From NCBI GenBank assembly GCA_016584305.1, contig JACEEZ010015238.1, positions 56,001 to 120,000 of the forward strand: a stretch of DNA of 64,000 nt. Direction: 5' to 3'. Below are positions 1 to 9,480 of this stretch, in pieces. A program made the position numbers and the translations under genes. This DNA comes from Chionoecetes opilio (lineage: Eukaryota; Arthropoda; Malacostraca; Decapoda; Majidae). The notes under the pieces are model-generated. The model was not told the DNA's origin and searched no databases. It saw nothing but the letters and a program-made list of their open reading frames with translations. How positions within the stretch are numbered: the first letter of the stretch is position 1; each line of letters opens with the position of its first letter.

Positions 1-412
1 AGCAGCCTCAGCTAAAGAAAGGTATAAAAGTAAAGAAACCATTTGTGAAAACAGGTCCTCCGATACCTCCTAACATCTACACCTTCCTATAGCTGAGGCT
101 GCTACAACACTCACTTGAGTTAGTGTAAGGTGAATCAACAGTAGGAATATTCCTGGTATACATCCAGCCCATGTTTACCATGATGATATATAGACTGGAG
201 TGAACATGAATGGACAGAATTTGCTTTTGACTCAAGATGTTAAAAAAAAAAAAAAATCTGAGGAAAGGTATAGAAATGAAATTGAAGCACTACTTGCCCC
301 ATTTCAAAGAGGTGGAGTGGGACTCAAATCAAAAGTAGAATACAGGGATGTAGTTACAGAAAAATTGCTGGCAGTCAATGTAAATGTGCTTCATGTACTG
401 TACATACACTGA
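1..412 (+). other. Unassigned stretch with two short open frames
   Basis: A plus-strand frame is open from the window edge to a TAG at 88-90 and ends in PFVKTGPPIPPNIYTFL. A second frame from 206 to 412 encodes a charged peptide (KKKKKSEERYRNEIEALLAP, later GVGLKSKVEYRDVVTEKLLA). Neither matches a family I recognise. They could be pieces of a host exon or of an unknown repeat. A 13-bp perfect inverted repeat (AGCAGCCTCAGCT at 1-13 and its complement at 91-103) brackets the first frame. Confidence 0.25.
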
Positions 413-888
413 TCATCTAACAAACATTTGTATTTGAAGATTACACAATGCCTAGGTCAGGATTATGGTCAGGTACATATATGAAAACATCAACAAAAAT
501 TACAGAGTGAAGGTATTATTGAAAGTTTTGTGGAGGGAGGTATGAGCAACAGAGCCTTAAAGTAATCGTCCAGACCCATTTTTTCTTTGCATAATTATGT
601 TGAGTTCAAAATACCTAATTCACAAATAATAATTCATTTCTACGCCTTATTTCCCTAAAAACATGACTTTTGTAAAAAGCGCGGGAAACACAACAGCCCC
701 ATTCCAGCCGTGGTGCGAAACTTGCTGATGACGGCACGTGAGGCGGACAAACTGCATCACACAGCCCGCCTCTCCCCGGCGCACACAGCTTCTCTACACA
801 TTTATCGTGGCCCTATAGGTGGTCGGGAACGGGTGATATGCTCTTTGGAAAGGCACAGTTTTCTTGCTGCACCCATAAAGGATGCAAG
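413..888. other. No recognisable gene
   Basis: AT-rich sequence, then a moderately GC-rich block at 690-880. I see no conserved protein, RNA gene or transposon terminus before the Tigger-like element that starts at 891. Confidence 0.5.
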
Positions 889-1287
889 TACCGTAAATGG
901 CGGCGTACAAGTCGACTCTTTGAGCCAGAAAAAATCTCTCCAAAACTAGGGGTCGACTTATACGGCGTGTGGATAAAATGCGAACCTTTTCTATCGAGTG
1001 GCAAACAAGTGGATCAGGGCGGGGACTCACGAAGCACTTACCACCTACTTGGAGGTGGTAACTACTACGTAGGTGGTAACTCGAACCCACAGCACAGGTA
1101 GGTGGTAGATTTGGTGGTAAACCTGCACGCTGGCCTACGACTGCTCGAGACTGGTATTAGGAGATGTAGTAAGTCTCCAGGCTCGCTTATTACTGTTTGG
1201 TATGCTATGAAATATCATTTTTCTAGGTGAATGTAGACATATAATCGCATTTTAATGGCTATTATTCATATATATGAGTAAAGAGAT

Positions 1288-1329
1288 GAAATACAAGCAA
1301 GATCTCATCCACGTCTGGCAGCGCCCGCC

Positions 1330-1369
<40 letters not shown>

Positions 1370-1431
1370 CATCATGAAGCAGAGGTGGATATCATTATCA
1401 ACACCAAGGGAGATCTCTTTGGTAATATTTA
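1288..1431 (+). other. Small polyglutamine open frame inside the MITE
   Basis: An ATG at 1288 opens a frame of about 48 codons, MKYKQDLIHVWQRPP, followed by 12 Q (CAG at 1331-1366), HHH, then EAEVDIIINTKGDLFGNI and a stop. It may be chance coding around a trinucleotide repeat or a captured host fragment. I do not recognise the flanking peptide. Confidence 0.3.
1331..1366 (+). repeat. (CAG)12 microsatellite
   Basis: Twelve uninterrupted CAG units are followed by three CAT units, inside the MITE at 891-2126. Confidence 0.95.
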
Positions 1432-2129
1432 GTAAGGGTGCGAGGATCCCTTTAGGAACCCTATGATCCCTAGTGATATCCTATGGTGCTATCACAGGCG
1501 TAGGAGCTGACCTGTCTTCTTCAGGAAGGCACAGGTGAGGCGGATGACGGCGGGTTTTGAGAGAGGCGGCGGGGCAGGCTGGCGGTTGCCCGCCGCCTGT
1601 TCCCCCGCTAACCTACACAGTAGGTTGGGCACGGTTAAACGTCTTATTACTCATTATTATACATCTTAGTGATTATGGTGAGCTGTTATATACACGTGTC
1701 ATTATCTAAATCAGTGTAGCACCGTGTGTCACCTTAAATAAGGGTGAAATCAAGATGTTATGATGAGGTGACTGGCAGGGCAGTGAGTGACGGAAACATT
1801 CTTGACGCGGCCACCCATAACACAAAATTTTATATTCACTATTTTAATCCACATACACACCTTCTACCACTAAACCACTAGCAACACAGGCTCCTTCCTT
1901 ATATATCTTAATATCTGATACATTAAAACACCTTAAACGTAAGCATTCTAAAATATAACTACAAAATGCGCCACTTCCAGAGCAGTCCAAGGTCGCTCTC
2001 CAACTGTCTGGCTGCTCGCCAAGCGCCTCCCGACTTATACGGAAAATAGGCCTAACCCGTAAGCTTGAGCTAATAATCTTGAGGTCGACTTGTACGCTTG
2101 GTCAACTTGTACGCCGCAATTTACGGTAT

Positions 2130-2888
2130 ATGCTATATAGCAACAACAAAAATATCAGAAACACCCAAGATTCTTCAAGTAGTACTACAGTATATTACTG
2201 TAGGTACGTACTGTACGTACTACTGTATATTTATTTCTAATTTTACGTGTATTTCTATTAGCGCGGAGTTGGGAGGCCTCCTTATGTGACGTCACTGAGC
2301 TGTGGTGCGTCGTCTGCTTGTCGTGAGGAGCGTTTTGGAAGCTCGGGGAATCTACAGATTTTGATTGCGGCTTATTTAAAAACGGGTGACTGAATGCAAA
2401 AAGTGACAACATATTGTTGATATACTCGATAATGGCTATATTTTGACTGCATTAAATCAGGAATGATGAAATGGTCTGGACGATTACTTTAAGTGTACGA
2501 GAATGGTTGAGTGATGGTGAGACTATCATCAAAGATTGAAGTGAAATTTAGGGGAAGTGGATGATTGATAACTGAATGTTGAACCACTACTAAGCCTTGA
2601 ACTGCCAAATCTTCCAACTAGCATAAATACTAATGTACATAAGAGATTCCTTAAAGTACTATATCATGTATCATTCAATAACATTTTCAATTTATTGCTG
2701 CATTTCATATCAAAAGGCTCCATTACTATCCTGAACTCCACTAAAAACTCCATTACTATCCTGGGTGAAAGGAACAATACTTATCATACCTTGTACTACT
2801 CTTCATATTACCACCAAATAGTAGACATCTTCCCTCAATAAAATATACTGTCCCAGAAATCATAATGGAAAAAAAAACTTCTTCCCTC
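2130..2888. other. No recognisable gene
   Basis: Mostly AT-rich. It includes short repeated stretches around 2195-2225 (ACTGTACGTACTACTGTA type) and 2725-2765 (CTCCATTACTATCCTG repeated). A minus-strand frame at 2185-2412 was considered as a VPS26 exon and not accepted. Confidence 0.4.
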
Positions 2889-3112
2889 TACAGTACCCTC
2901 CCGAGTTTCACGCTTGCTTTCTTCCGAGGGCATAGCGCTAAACTCGAAGATCGCGAAACTCGGGGCATTGAAAACACTGAAAAAATGCTTATTTATTCCG
3001 GTGCGAGGTGTACCGTATTTTACGGCTTGTAAGACGCACTTTTTCCCCCCAAAAAAAACCTGAAAAATACTCTTGCATCTTCCAAGATGAATGTTGTAGT
3101 ACTTTCTCAGTA

Positions 3113-4120
3113 CACGGCCACCTCGATTTACAAATGGGTTACGTTCCTGAAAAACTGTTTGTAAATCGAAAATTCGTAAATCGAATGTATTTTTCCCATT
3201 TAACCCCATTATTTAATTTGTATTATGTTCCTCTTTGGACCGAAACTCCCTACCGTAGATAACACTAAAGTCGCCAGGGCAACTTTTATTTTTGATTTAC
3301 AGACGTGTGGTGGCGTTAATACTTCCCTTATTACATCCATGTTATCTACGGTACACAGTCTGGTTTCTGTTTATCTTATTGGATTCTAGGAAACATTTTC
3401 TCTATGAGCTTCCATCGCAAATCATTACTTTTGGAGATAATGACATGTTGTTCATAGGGAGGCGAGAGACAAGTGTTTACGAGCGCCTCACTCTTCTTCC
3501 TCTTGTGACCTGCATCGCCTCTGTTCTTTCCTTACCGTGGACACTTTTTTAATGCACTCAAAGGGGTAGCACTTTTAGCACTCGACATAATCTTCTCCTT
3601 GTCCTTCTTAATAGTTACGACAGTCGACGGGGAAAGGCTAAACCAATTAGCCATGTCCTTCACTCGCACGCCTTCGTCAAATTTCTGACAATCGCTATCT
3701 TAAACTCTAGTGTTATGGCTTTTCTGGCTTTCTTGGGCTTAGGACCACCCACACTAGCACTGGCACCATGCTTGGGAGGCATTATTCACTGAAATAATCA
3801 CTGAAATGTCTGATTATACACAATAATGTTCATAAACACAGCACGACCGGTCGGAGAATATGTAAACAAACAATCTTGAGCGTCCCCGCATGTGGATGTG
3901 CTGAGCCAATGGTTCTGTTTACTGAACTTTTTACAATATTTAGGTGTTATAAATATTCTTACTATTTATGTATTAATTTTTTATTTTTTATTTTTATGAA
4001 TTTACGAACTTTTGTTCGTAATTTTGAATTATTCGTGTGTAAACCGAATTTTGGGACAAAATAATTTTGTTCGTATCTTCGAAAATTCGTAAATAGTGTT
4101 CGTAAATCGCAGTACGAGTG
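3113..4120. mobile_element. Tigger-type MITE with GATTTACGAA-type ends
   Basis: The left end is CACGGCCACCTCGATTTACA and the right end is the complement of CACTCGTACTGCGATTTACG, each flanked by TA. The subterminal motif TTCGTAAATCG is repeated on both sides. It lies inside the element at 3013-4933. Inside is a broken transposase N-terminus on the minus strand, and at about 3335-3520 part of a foldback repeat also seen at 54310-54735 and 60038-60556. Confidence 0.65.
3552..3790 (-). pseudogene. jerky/Tigger-type transposase N-terminus (frameshifted)
   Basis: From an ATG at about 3781 the minus strand encodes MPPKHGASASVGGPKPKKAR, then KAITLEFKIAIV. After a one-base shift it reads DEGVRVKDMANWF, SLSPSTVVTIKKDKEKI. 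This is the helix-turn-helix (CENP-B N-terminal type) layout of jerky/Tigger transposases: a basic leader, 'LE-K--I', then 'I-K-KEKI'. The downstream DNA-binding and DDE catalytic parts are missing. It explains the element at 3113-4120 as a deletion derivative of an autonomous Tigger transposon. Confidence 0.7.
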
Positions 4121-4341
4121 TACTCAGTACCTCAGTACTTACCTGTTACAAGTATTTCAAATACCCTCAGACATTCAAATCAACTAATCTGTCCTCATGC
4201 AGTGATGTTTACGTTCCACCTCTGAGGCTCGGCAGATTGCCATCGACAGCGCCATCTATCGTCTGCTAGTGTTGATGTATCATTTACTACCATGCTGTCA
4301 CACATATCACAAGCTCTTTTCAGTCCTTGAAATTATCACCC

Positions 4342-4452
4342 ATGGCGAATTCATTAAAACGATTTACTAATACTATCGCATACAAGCTAAAAGTTGTACA
4401 ATACGCCAAAGAACATGGGAACAGAGCAACAGAAAGACACTTTGGACCACCA
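4342..4452 (+). pseudogene. pogo/Tigger-type transposase N-terminus, truncated by a SINE
   Basis: The plus strand reads MANSLKRFTNTIAYKLKVVQ, then YAKEHGNRATERHFGPP. The pattern 'AYKLKVV-YAKEHGNRATERHFG' is the first helix-turn-helix of a psq/pogo-type DNA-binding domain. The frame is interrupted where tRNA-like SINE sequence begins. It belongs to the element at 3013-4933 and is a different lineage from the N-terminus at 3552-3790. Confidence 0.7.
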
Positions 4453-4765
4453 CTGGGAGAGGCGGTGGCCGAGTGGTTAGCGTCTTGGAGTGGTGAGCTC
4501 AATGCCCCGAGTTTGAATACTGCCGGGGCAACTCTTTGGGTACTCCGTAGTGTAGGGGTAGCATGCTCGGCTCACAACCGAGAAGTCCCGGGTTCGATCC
4601 CCGGGCGGAACGGAAATAGATGGGCTGTTTCCTTAAAAAAAAACCGAGCCCATGTCCACCCAGCAGTGAATGGGTACCGGGTGTTAGCCGGGGGTTTGTG
4701 GCCCGCCTCCCGGGGTGGTGGCTTCAGCCAGCACTAGAGGAGGAGGAGGAGGACCTATGAAGCAA
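4445..4765 (+). mobile_element. tRNA-derived SINE with two tRNA-like heads
   Basis: The first head (about 4458-4530) has box A-like TGGCCGAGTGGTTAGCG and box B-like GAGTTTGAATAC, resembling tRNA-Leu/Ser. The second (about 4545-4615) is a nearly complete tRNA-Val-like cloverleaf: anticodon arm CTCGG-CTCACAA-CCGAG (anticodon CAC) and T arm CCGGG-TTCGATC-CCCGG. A body follows and ends in a GGA-repeat tail. Related 3' parts occur at 8660-8832 and, inverted, at 37150-37290. I call it a SINE because the cloverleaf runs straight into a body repeated elsewhere in the window. Confidence 0.7.
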
Positions 4766-5040
4766 TACTAATTACTAAGCGGTAGAGGTCACAAGAAGAA
4801 GAAATAGAAGCCTACCGAGAAAATCGGTAGATTTTACTACCACCTACCAATAGAAAATCTATTTATTTTTATATGTTTATCTTATAAATTTCTTTCCAAA
4901 ATTAGGGTGCGTCTTATAAGCCGTCAAATATGGCTATTCGAAGTATTCGAGAAGCAGTTCTGGCAAGCTGGTCTAAGGCAGCGCGCGTGACGCCAATGGT
5001 AGGAAGACATGTCCCGTATGTGTACGAAGCAGCGCGAAAC

Positions 5041-5322
5041 TCTTTCTCTGCACCATTGACTGGCCTAAGAACACCTACATGCTGCCCATTAACTCTCTAC
5101 CTTCGATTGCGAGTGCATCGGAGGACACGGGGGCGGCATGAGCTTCTAATCACAGGCGTCACTATAAAAATCCTGCCTGCGCCACCACGGGCGAGGGCCA
5201 ACCATCACAGCCCTCGAGTGAGCCTCCAGGGCCTACCATCCCACCTGTGGAGGTCACTGCCTAACGGCGCTATAGATGGAGCTCAAAACGTAAACGTTCA
5301 AACGTTTGACGGCGCTCATATG

Positions 5323-5360
<38 letters not shown>
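5041..5360 (+). mobile_element. 5'-truncated SINE with poly(A) and 20-bp target duplication
   Basis: The body matches the SINE family seen inverted at 11235-12357 and 49430-49793 (GGCGTCACTATAAAAATCCT, GAGCCTCCAGGGCCTACCAT). It lacks the tRNA-like head and ends in 35 A. The flanks are TGTACGAAGCAGCGCGAAAC (5021-5040) and TGTACAAAGCAGCGCAAAAC (5361-5380), a 20-bp duplication with two mismatches, as made by LINE-type target-primed insertion. Confidence 0.85.
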
Positions 5361-5362
<2 letters not shown>

Positions 5363-5384
5363 TACAAAGCAGCGCAAAACTCGA

Positions 5385-5945
5385 GATGTTAAGAACATAA
5401 GAACATAAGAAAATAAGGAAGCTACAAGAGGCTGTGAGAACTTCACAAGGTAGTTCCTGTTACTTAACACTACCTACATCCACCTTTCATCCCCGTCTAT
5501 GAATTTACCTAGCCTCCTTTTAAAGCTCTCTAATGACTCCGCACTAACTACCTGTCTACTGAGTCCATTCCAATAATTTACCACCCTATTTGTGAACCAG
5601 TTTTTCCCTATTTCTTTTTCAAATCAACGCTTTTCCAGTTTGAATCCGTTACTTCTTGTTCAACCCTGGTTACTAGCCATAAGAACTTTTCCTACCTCTC
5701 CTTTATTATATCCCTTTATCCACTTAAAAACTTATCAGATCGCCCCTTACTCTGCGTCTCTCGAGTGAGTGTAAATTTAATAGCTTCAATCTCTTCTCAT
5801 AACTAAAGTTACGCATCCCCTGAATCATTTTGGTCATCCTTCTCTGCACTGATTCTAACAAGGCTATATCCATCCTGTAATATGGAGACTAAAACTGAAC
5901 CGCATAGTCTAGGTGAGGTCTGACGAGCCAAATAAAGCTTTAGAA
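5385..5945 (-). mobile_element. CR1-like LINE, 3' part (C-terminus and 8-bp-repeat tail)
   Basis: The minus strand continues the reverse transcriptase of 6484-7260: the thumb/C-terminal region (ALVRPHLDYAVQFWSP type, then FKWIKGYNKGEVGKVLMA, WFTNRVVNYWNGLSRQVV). It ends in tandem TTATGTTC units. Microsatellite-like 8-bp tails are typical of CR1-clade LINEs (family knowledge). There are no long intact frames. An hAT-type MITE (5946-6483) separates it from the rest of the same copy. Confidence 0.75.
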
Positions 5946-6483
5946 CAAGGGTTTCCAACCGGTGGGTCGCGACCCCCTGAGGGGTCGCGAAGGCTTGGCA
6001 AAAAGGTCGCGAAGCCTTGTTAGAAATGGCTTTGGAGAATATTTTTTTAACTCCGCGATTTAATTTCTATATGCTTTTATATTTTTCTTGCTTTTGTTTC
6101 AGTGCAAAAAACGTGTTTTGATCATTATCATAAATTTGTGTTCATATATGGTGGGAGGCACGAAACGAGTCTCTCTGTGGCTTGCTATTTATTTATTCTA
6201 TTATGCCAAAGTTGGACCAATGCTGTAATTTCCAATCATCCCACTATCTGGATTGGCTTGCTGTTGAAAACTGTGTATGTTGAGATTATCGAAGGAATTA
6301 TTGTGTTCATTTATTTTTTTCGTTCTCAAAAAATTATGTTGGAGGATTTTTTTTATCTATCTACTTACTTTATTGTGCCAAAGTTGAACCAAAGTGTAAA
6401 TCAAGCTGCTGATAGCAGAGGGTCATGTGGGTTTCAAAATTTTGGGAAAGGGGTCGCGAGTGCAAAAAAATTAGGAACCACTA
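5946..6483. mobile_element. hAT (Tip100-like) MITE
   Basis: The left end CAAGGGTTTCCAACCGGTGG leads into GTCGCGACCCC, and the right end is the complement of TAGTGGTTCCTAATTTTTTT. It is flanked by CTTTAGAA (5938-5945) and ATTTAGAA (6484-6491), an 8-bp target duplication with one mismatch, as for hAT. GGTCGCGA blocks lie near both ends. The interior is AT-rich with two repeats of a TTATTTATTCTATTATGCCAAAG type. It cuts a CR1-like LINE. Confidence 0.8.
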
Positions 6484-7260
6484 ATTTAGAATAACCTCAG
6501 CACTTCTACTTTTAACACTTCTGGTAATGAATCCTAACACCCTATTAGCTCTATTTCTAGCCTCAATACATTGTTTCCTAGGTCGAAGGTCTGAGCTCAT
6601 TCTCACTCCCAGATCTTTCTCATCTTCTGCTTTTCAGCGATACATTGCGTATGGTGTATCTATTACCAGGGTTTTTTCTACCAACATTCATAACGCTGCA
6701 CTTATCAATATTAAATTGCATCTGCCATTTGACTACCCACTCATTAAGTTTATCTAAGTCTCCCTGCAATATGTTTACATCAGACTGTGATCCAATAATC
6801 CAACCTACCTTAGTATCATCAGCAAACTTGCTGATATCACTGCTAATCCCACTATCCAAGTCGTTGATTTAAATCAAAAATAGTAATGGACCCAAAACAG
6901 ACCCTTGTGGAACTCCACTTGTCACCAGTCCCCATTCAGATTTAAAACCATTAATTGTAACCCTTTGTTGCCTATCACTTAGCCAAGCTCTGATCCAACG
7001 AAAAACCTTCCCATCTATTCCATGAGCCTTAACCTTATTTAAGAGTCGCTCGTGTGGTACCTTGTCGAATGCCTTACTAAAGTCCAGGTATATTATATCA
7101 TAATCCTTATCATTATCTGCCGTCTCATAAACTTTCCTATAAAAACTCAATAAATTGGTGAGACATGGCCTACCCTTGGTGAATCCATGTTGTGAATCAT
7201 TGACCAAACTATGTTTTTCTAAATGCTCTCTAATGTTTTTTGCAATATTGCGCTTAAGTC
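6484..7260 (-). mobile_element. CR1-like LINE, reverse transcriptase part (5'-truncated)
   Basis: On the minus strand the reverse transcriptase core is clear: DSQHGFTKGRPCLTNLL, then YLDFSKAFDKVPHERLL (first catalytic Asp region), GVPQGSVLGPLLFLI, and SKFADDTKVG (the F-A-D-D catalytic box), then LNEWVVKWQMQFNIDKC. Reading frames break at about 6860. The copy stops at about 7260, with no endonuclease. The same family gives the endonuclease half at 51946-53620 and fragments at 44777-45110 and 55770-56790. Confidence 0.88.
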
Positions 7261-7341
7261 GGTATGGTCAGAATTTAGGACTCTGCACGAAACTCGAGGA
7301 TCGCGAAACTCGGATAGCGTGAAACTCGGGAGGGTACTGTA

Positions 7342-8423
7342 TAGTACGGACTAAGGGGAATATGCATGCATGAACCAAGTACAGTATTTCACATCTCAGT
7401 TTGTTATGTGACTACTTGACATTATTGTCATGTGTTTTGTTATGTTCATATATATTTTTGGTATTTTTGAAGTATGGAAGCATCTCTTGTAATAAAGAAA
7501 TACCCTTCAAGAATTGCCTATTCTACGAAAAGTCTGCACGAAAAGAAGGGACGGGACACTGGTGCCCCTTAACTTTTCACGCGTTTTCGTTTATGCTTTA
7601 ACCCTCTCACGCACGAAAAGTTTAATAAGTTTCTCCGTCCACTGCGACATCCATCTGGGGCTCCCTAAGGGGCCCTGCGAAATGGCCTGACTGTGCGGCA
7701 AATTTTTTTTTTATGTTATCAAGTTTACCAACGTGTATTCTTTTTTCCTGGCATTATTATGTATCATTGGTTTTGCAAGAGATTATTCTGCCTTATGAAA
7801 GAAAAAAATAACAAGAAATGCAAATAAATAGCGGAATTTACCGACTCAGAAAAAAACATTGAGTAAAGAGAAATAAGAAATACTTACGTTCACCACTTCG
7901 TAGCTCGAAACTTCCTGAGTCAACTTTTTATGGTTTATATGCCAATAAAAGCGGATTTTTATGAGGATTCCAACGCTAATTAACAAACGAAATGGAGACT
8001 CCGGGCGGGTCCCTTATTTGTTTATGGATTTCAACGAAACTTGCAGGGAATCTTCTTTATATTCTTAGAAATGTATAGCAAATGTTTCAAATGATTTCTG
8101 AGAATTCATAGAAAAAATATTTTTTTTTTTTTTTTTTTTGCATTTTTGGGCGTACACAGCGCGCCAAAATATTGTTCGCCGCATCATAACAGACGCTCCC
8201 ATAAGGGAATTCTGAAAATGTACTCTATAGCAGCCTAGTGACTTCTGAGAGAGATATCCTACATATGGCAGCATGGTTAAAGTATGGGCAGTCCATCAAG
8301 ACCGTTGAGGAATGTTCAGATGCCACTTGTCAATTATAGACGAAGCATTTTAAAAAGGATCGCCTCACTCCCCGCGAGTAATTTGAACAGACACGCGTTG
8401 GTATAACTATCATTATTTTCATA
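7342..8423. other. No recognisable gene
   Basis: AT-rich sequence with a 21-T run at 8118-8138. A TTAACCCTCTCACGCACG motif at about 7597 resembles a piggyBac-type MITE end, but no partner was found. Confidence 0.4.
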
Positions 8424-8583
8424 ATGGGTGGCAAGAAAGACCTAACATAGGAGGAAATTAAAGTTATTGTGACTCTACACAAGGCAGAGAGGCCAGAGGA
8501 AGAAATATCAAGGATTGTGGGTGTTACGAGGAGATGTGTGATGAAGTGGGTGGAGTGTTTCATGAACGTGGCGGGGTGGCAGC
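8424..8583 (+). pseudogene. Possible Tc1/mariner-type transposase N-terminus
   Basis: From an ATG at 8424 the frame encodes MGGKKDLT, a stop, then EEIKVIVTLHKAERPEEEIS, RIVGVTRRCVMKWVE. The spacing is that of a helix-turn-helix recruiting domain in Tc1/mariner-type transposases. It carries an in-frame stop and no catalytic domain follows. The exact superfamily is uncertain. Confidence 0.45.
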
Positions 8584-8659
8584 ACCATAACATAAAGAAG
8601 TGGCCACAGCGAATAGCAAATAGCATCTGCAAATAGTGCAGACGAACAGCTGTGTGTGT

Positions 8660-8832
8660 GTGACGCTGTGCAGTCTCCCAGGGTAGAAGCTTCAGCTAAC
8701 ACTAGAGGAGGAGGAGGAGGAGGAGGAGGAGGAGGAGGAGGAGGAGGAGAGGAGAGGAGAGGAGAGGAGAGGAGAGGAGAGGAGAGGAGAGGAGAGGAGA
8801 GGAGAGGAGAGGAGAGGAGAGGAGAGGAGAGG
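8660..8832 (+). repeat. SINE 3' end with expanded (GGA)n and (AGGAG)n tail
   Basis: The segment GCTTCAGCTAACACTAGAGG matches the 3' end of the SINE at 4445-4765 (GCTTCAGCCAGCACTAGAGG). The tail continues as GGA triplets (about 8706-8748) and then about 16 units of the 5-mer GAGGA up to 8832. Both copies are followed by an ACCTAYGAAGC motif. Confidence 0.8.
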
Positions 8833-8892
8833 ACCTACGAAGCGAAACTTAAGAGAAAGAGGTCACAAGAAGAAGTCAAGAAATTGTAATAC

Positions 8893-9169
8893 GTACTAAT
8901 ATTCAATATTTTAACCCACATGCACACCTTCTACAACTAAATCACTAGCAACACAGGCTCCTACCTTATATATCTTAATATCTGATACATTAAAACTCCT
9001 TAAAACCCAAGCATTCCAAAATAAAAAGAAAAAAATTATGTCGAGTTGACGATTCCAGCGGCGATAAGTGGTCTGATATGCCATTCTTGCCCGCAAATTT
9101 GTCTCGTGAATGGAGTCCGTTAAATCCGAAGTCCGTTAAATCGAGGTCCGTTATATCGAGGTTTGACTG
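8893..9169. mobile_element. Tigger-type MITE fragment, TATAACGGAC family
   Basis: The right end reads GAGGTCCGTTATATCGAGGT followed by TTGACTG and TA (9170-9171), the complement of the left end at 24177. The motif GTCCGTTA occurs three times near the end. The left part shares the ACCTTCTACAACTAAATCAC block with 1795-1985 and 24310-24480. No matching left terminus is present, so it is truncated. Confidence 0.7.
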
Positions 9170-9239
9170 TACTTGTACTCACTAAAACATAGCTAATACT
9201 GAAGTCTTGAAATGTAATACTACTGTACACTGAGCACTC

Positions 9240-9480
9240 AGGCGTCACTGATAGCGTCTTCAGGCAAGGGCTGCGTTAAGTAATGCAACGCGAACGGGTG
9301 CACTCTGTGACGTCAGCATAGAGTATGCCTAGCGTACTGTACCCTCGCACTACAGCCCTGCTGGGAGGTGGATCGCTACTGAGTTGCCAGCTCGTGCCAC
9401 AATAAGGGTATGTAAACAATGGGCAAAGAAAGGGGAAACTACAAAGGGGGGAAAGAAAACTACCATTATATTTAGGGTGT
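9240..9480. repeat. Dispersed repeat shared with 53626-53810
   Basis: Both places contain GCGTCTTCAGGCAA, then GGGAGGTGGATCGCTACTGA and GAGTTGCCAGC, and finally AATAAGGGTATGTAAACAA. At 53626-53810 it lies directly upstream of a minus-strand LINE endonuclease, so it may be the LINE 5' untranslated region or an independent repeat. Confidence 0.5.

Larger units (their letters stand above)
891..2126. mobile_element. Tigger-type MITE, family with CCGTAAATGG ends
   Basis: The left end reads CCGTAAATGGCGGCGTACAA and the right end is its imperfect complement (GTACGCCGCAATTTACGG), each flanked by TA (889-890, 2127-2128) as expected for pogo/Tigger insertions. The motif GTCGACTTATACGGCG recurs inside the left end. 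The interior holds a (CAG)12 tract, and from about 1795 to 1985 it shares a block (ACCACTAGCAACACAGGCTC area) with the elements at 8893-9169 and 24177-24935, which have different ends. No transposase is left. A second copy of this family lies at 61943-62680. Confidence 0.8.
3013..4933. mobile_element. Tigger-type element, family with CCGTATTTTACGGC ends
   Basis: The left end CCGTATTTTACGGCTTGTAA and the right end (complement of CCATATTTGACGGCTTATAA) both lead into an AAGACGCAC motif. TA precedes the left end; the right flank is CTA, so the target duplication is decayed. It contains a smaller Tigger-like element (3113-4120), a pogo-type transposase N-terminus (4342-4452) and a tRNA-derived SINE. 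Confidence 0.65.
2891..7339. mobile_element. Tigger-type element, family with CAGTACCCTCCCGAG ends, with nested insertions
   Basis: The ends CAGTACCCTCCCGAGTTTCA and its complement CTCGGGAGGGTACTG are flanked by TA (2889-2890 and 7340-7341). Near each end the motif GAGTTTCGCG (or its complement) recurs. The interior carries the Tigger-like elements at 3013-4933 and 3113-4120, a SINE at 5041-5360, and a CR1-like LINE at 5385-7260 split by an hAT MITE. Other members of this family are at 21091-22078 and 33456-37419. I pair these two ends because both TA duplications and the repeated motifs fit; a rearranged pair of solo ends is the alternative. Confidence 0.65.

Noticed and set aside
2185..2412. 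Minus-strand S/H/Q-rich frame as the last VPS26 exon
   Set aside because: A plausible acceptor (TTTTTGCATTCAG) exists, but in the phase required by the exon at 18036 the reading would stop after five codons, and the S/Q-rich reading needs another phase.
4545..4617. A functional tRNA-Val(CAC) gene
   Set aside because: The acceptor stem is imperfect and the cloverleaf runs into a SINE body with copies elsewhere in the window, so it is a SINE head.
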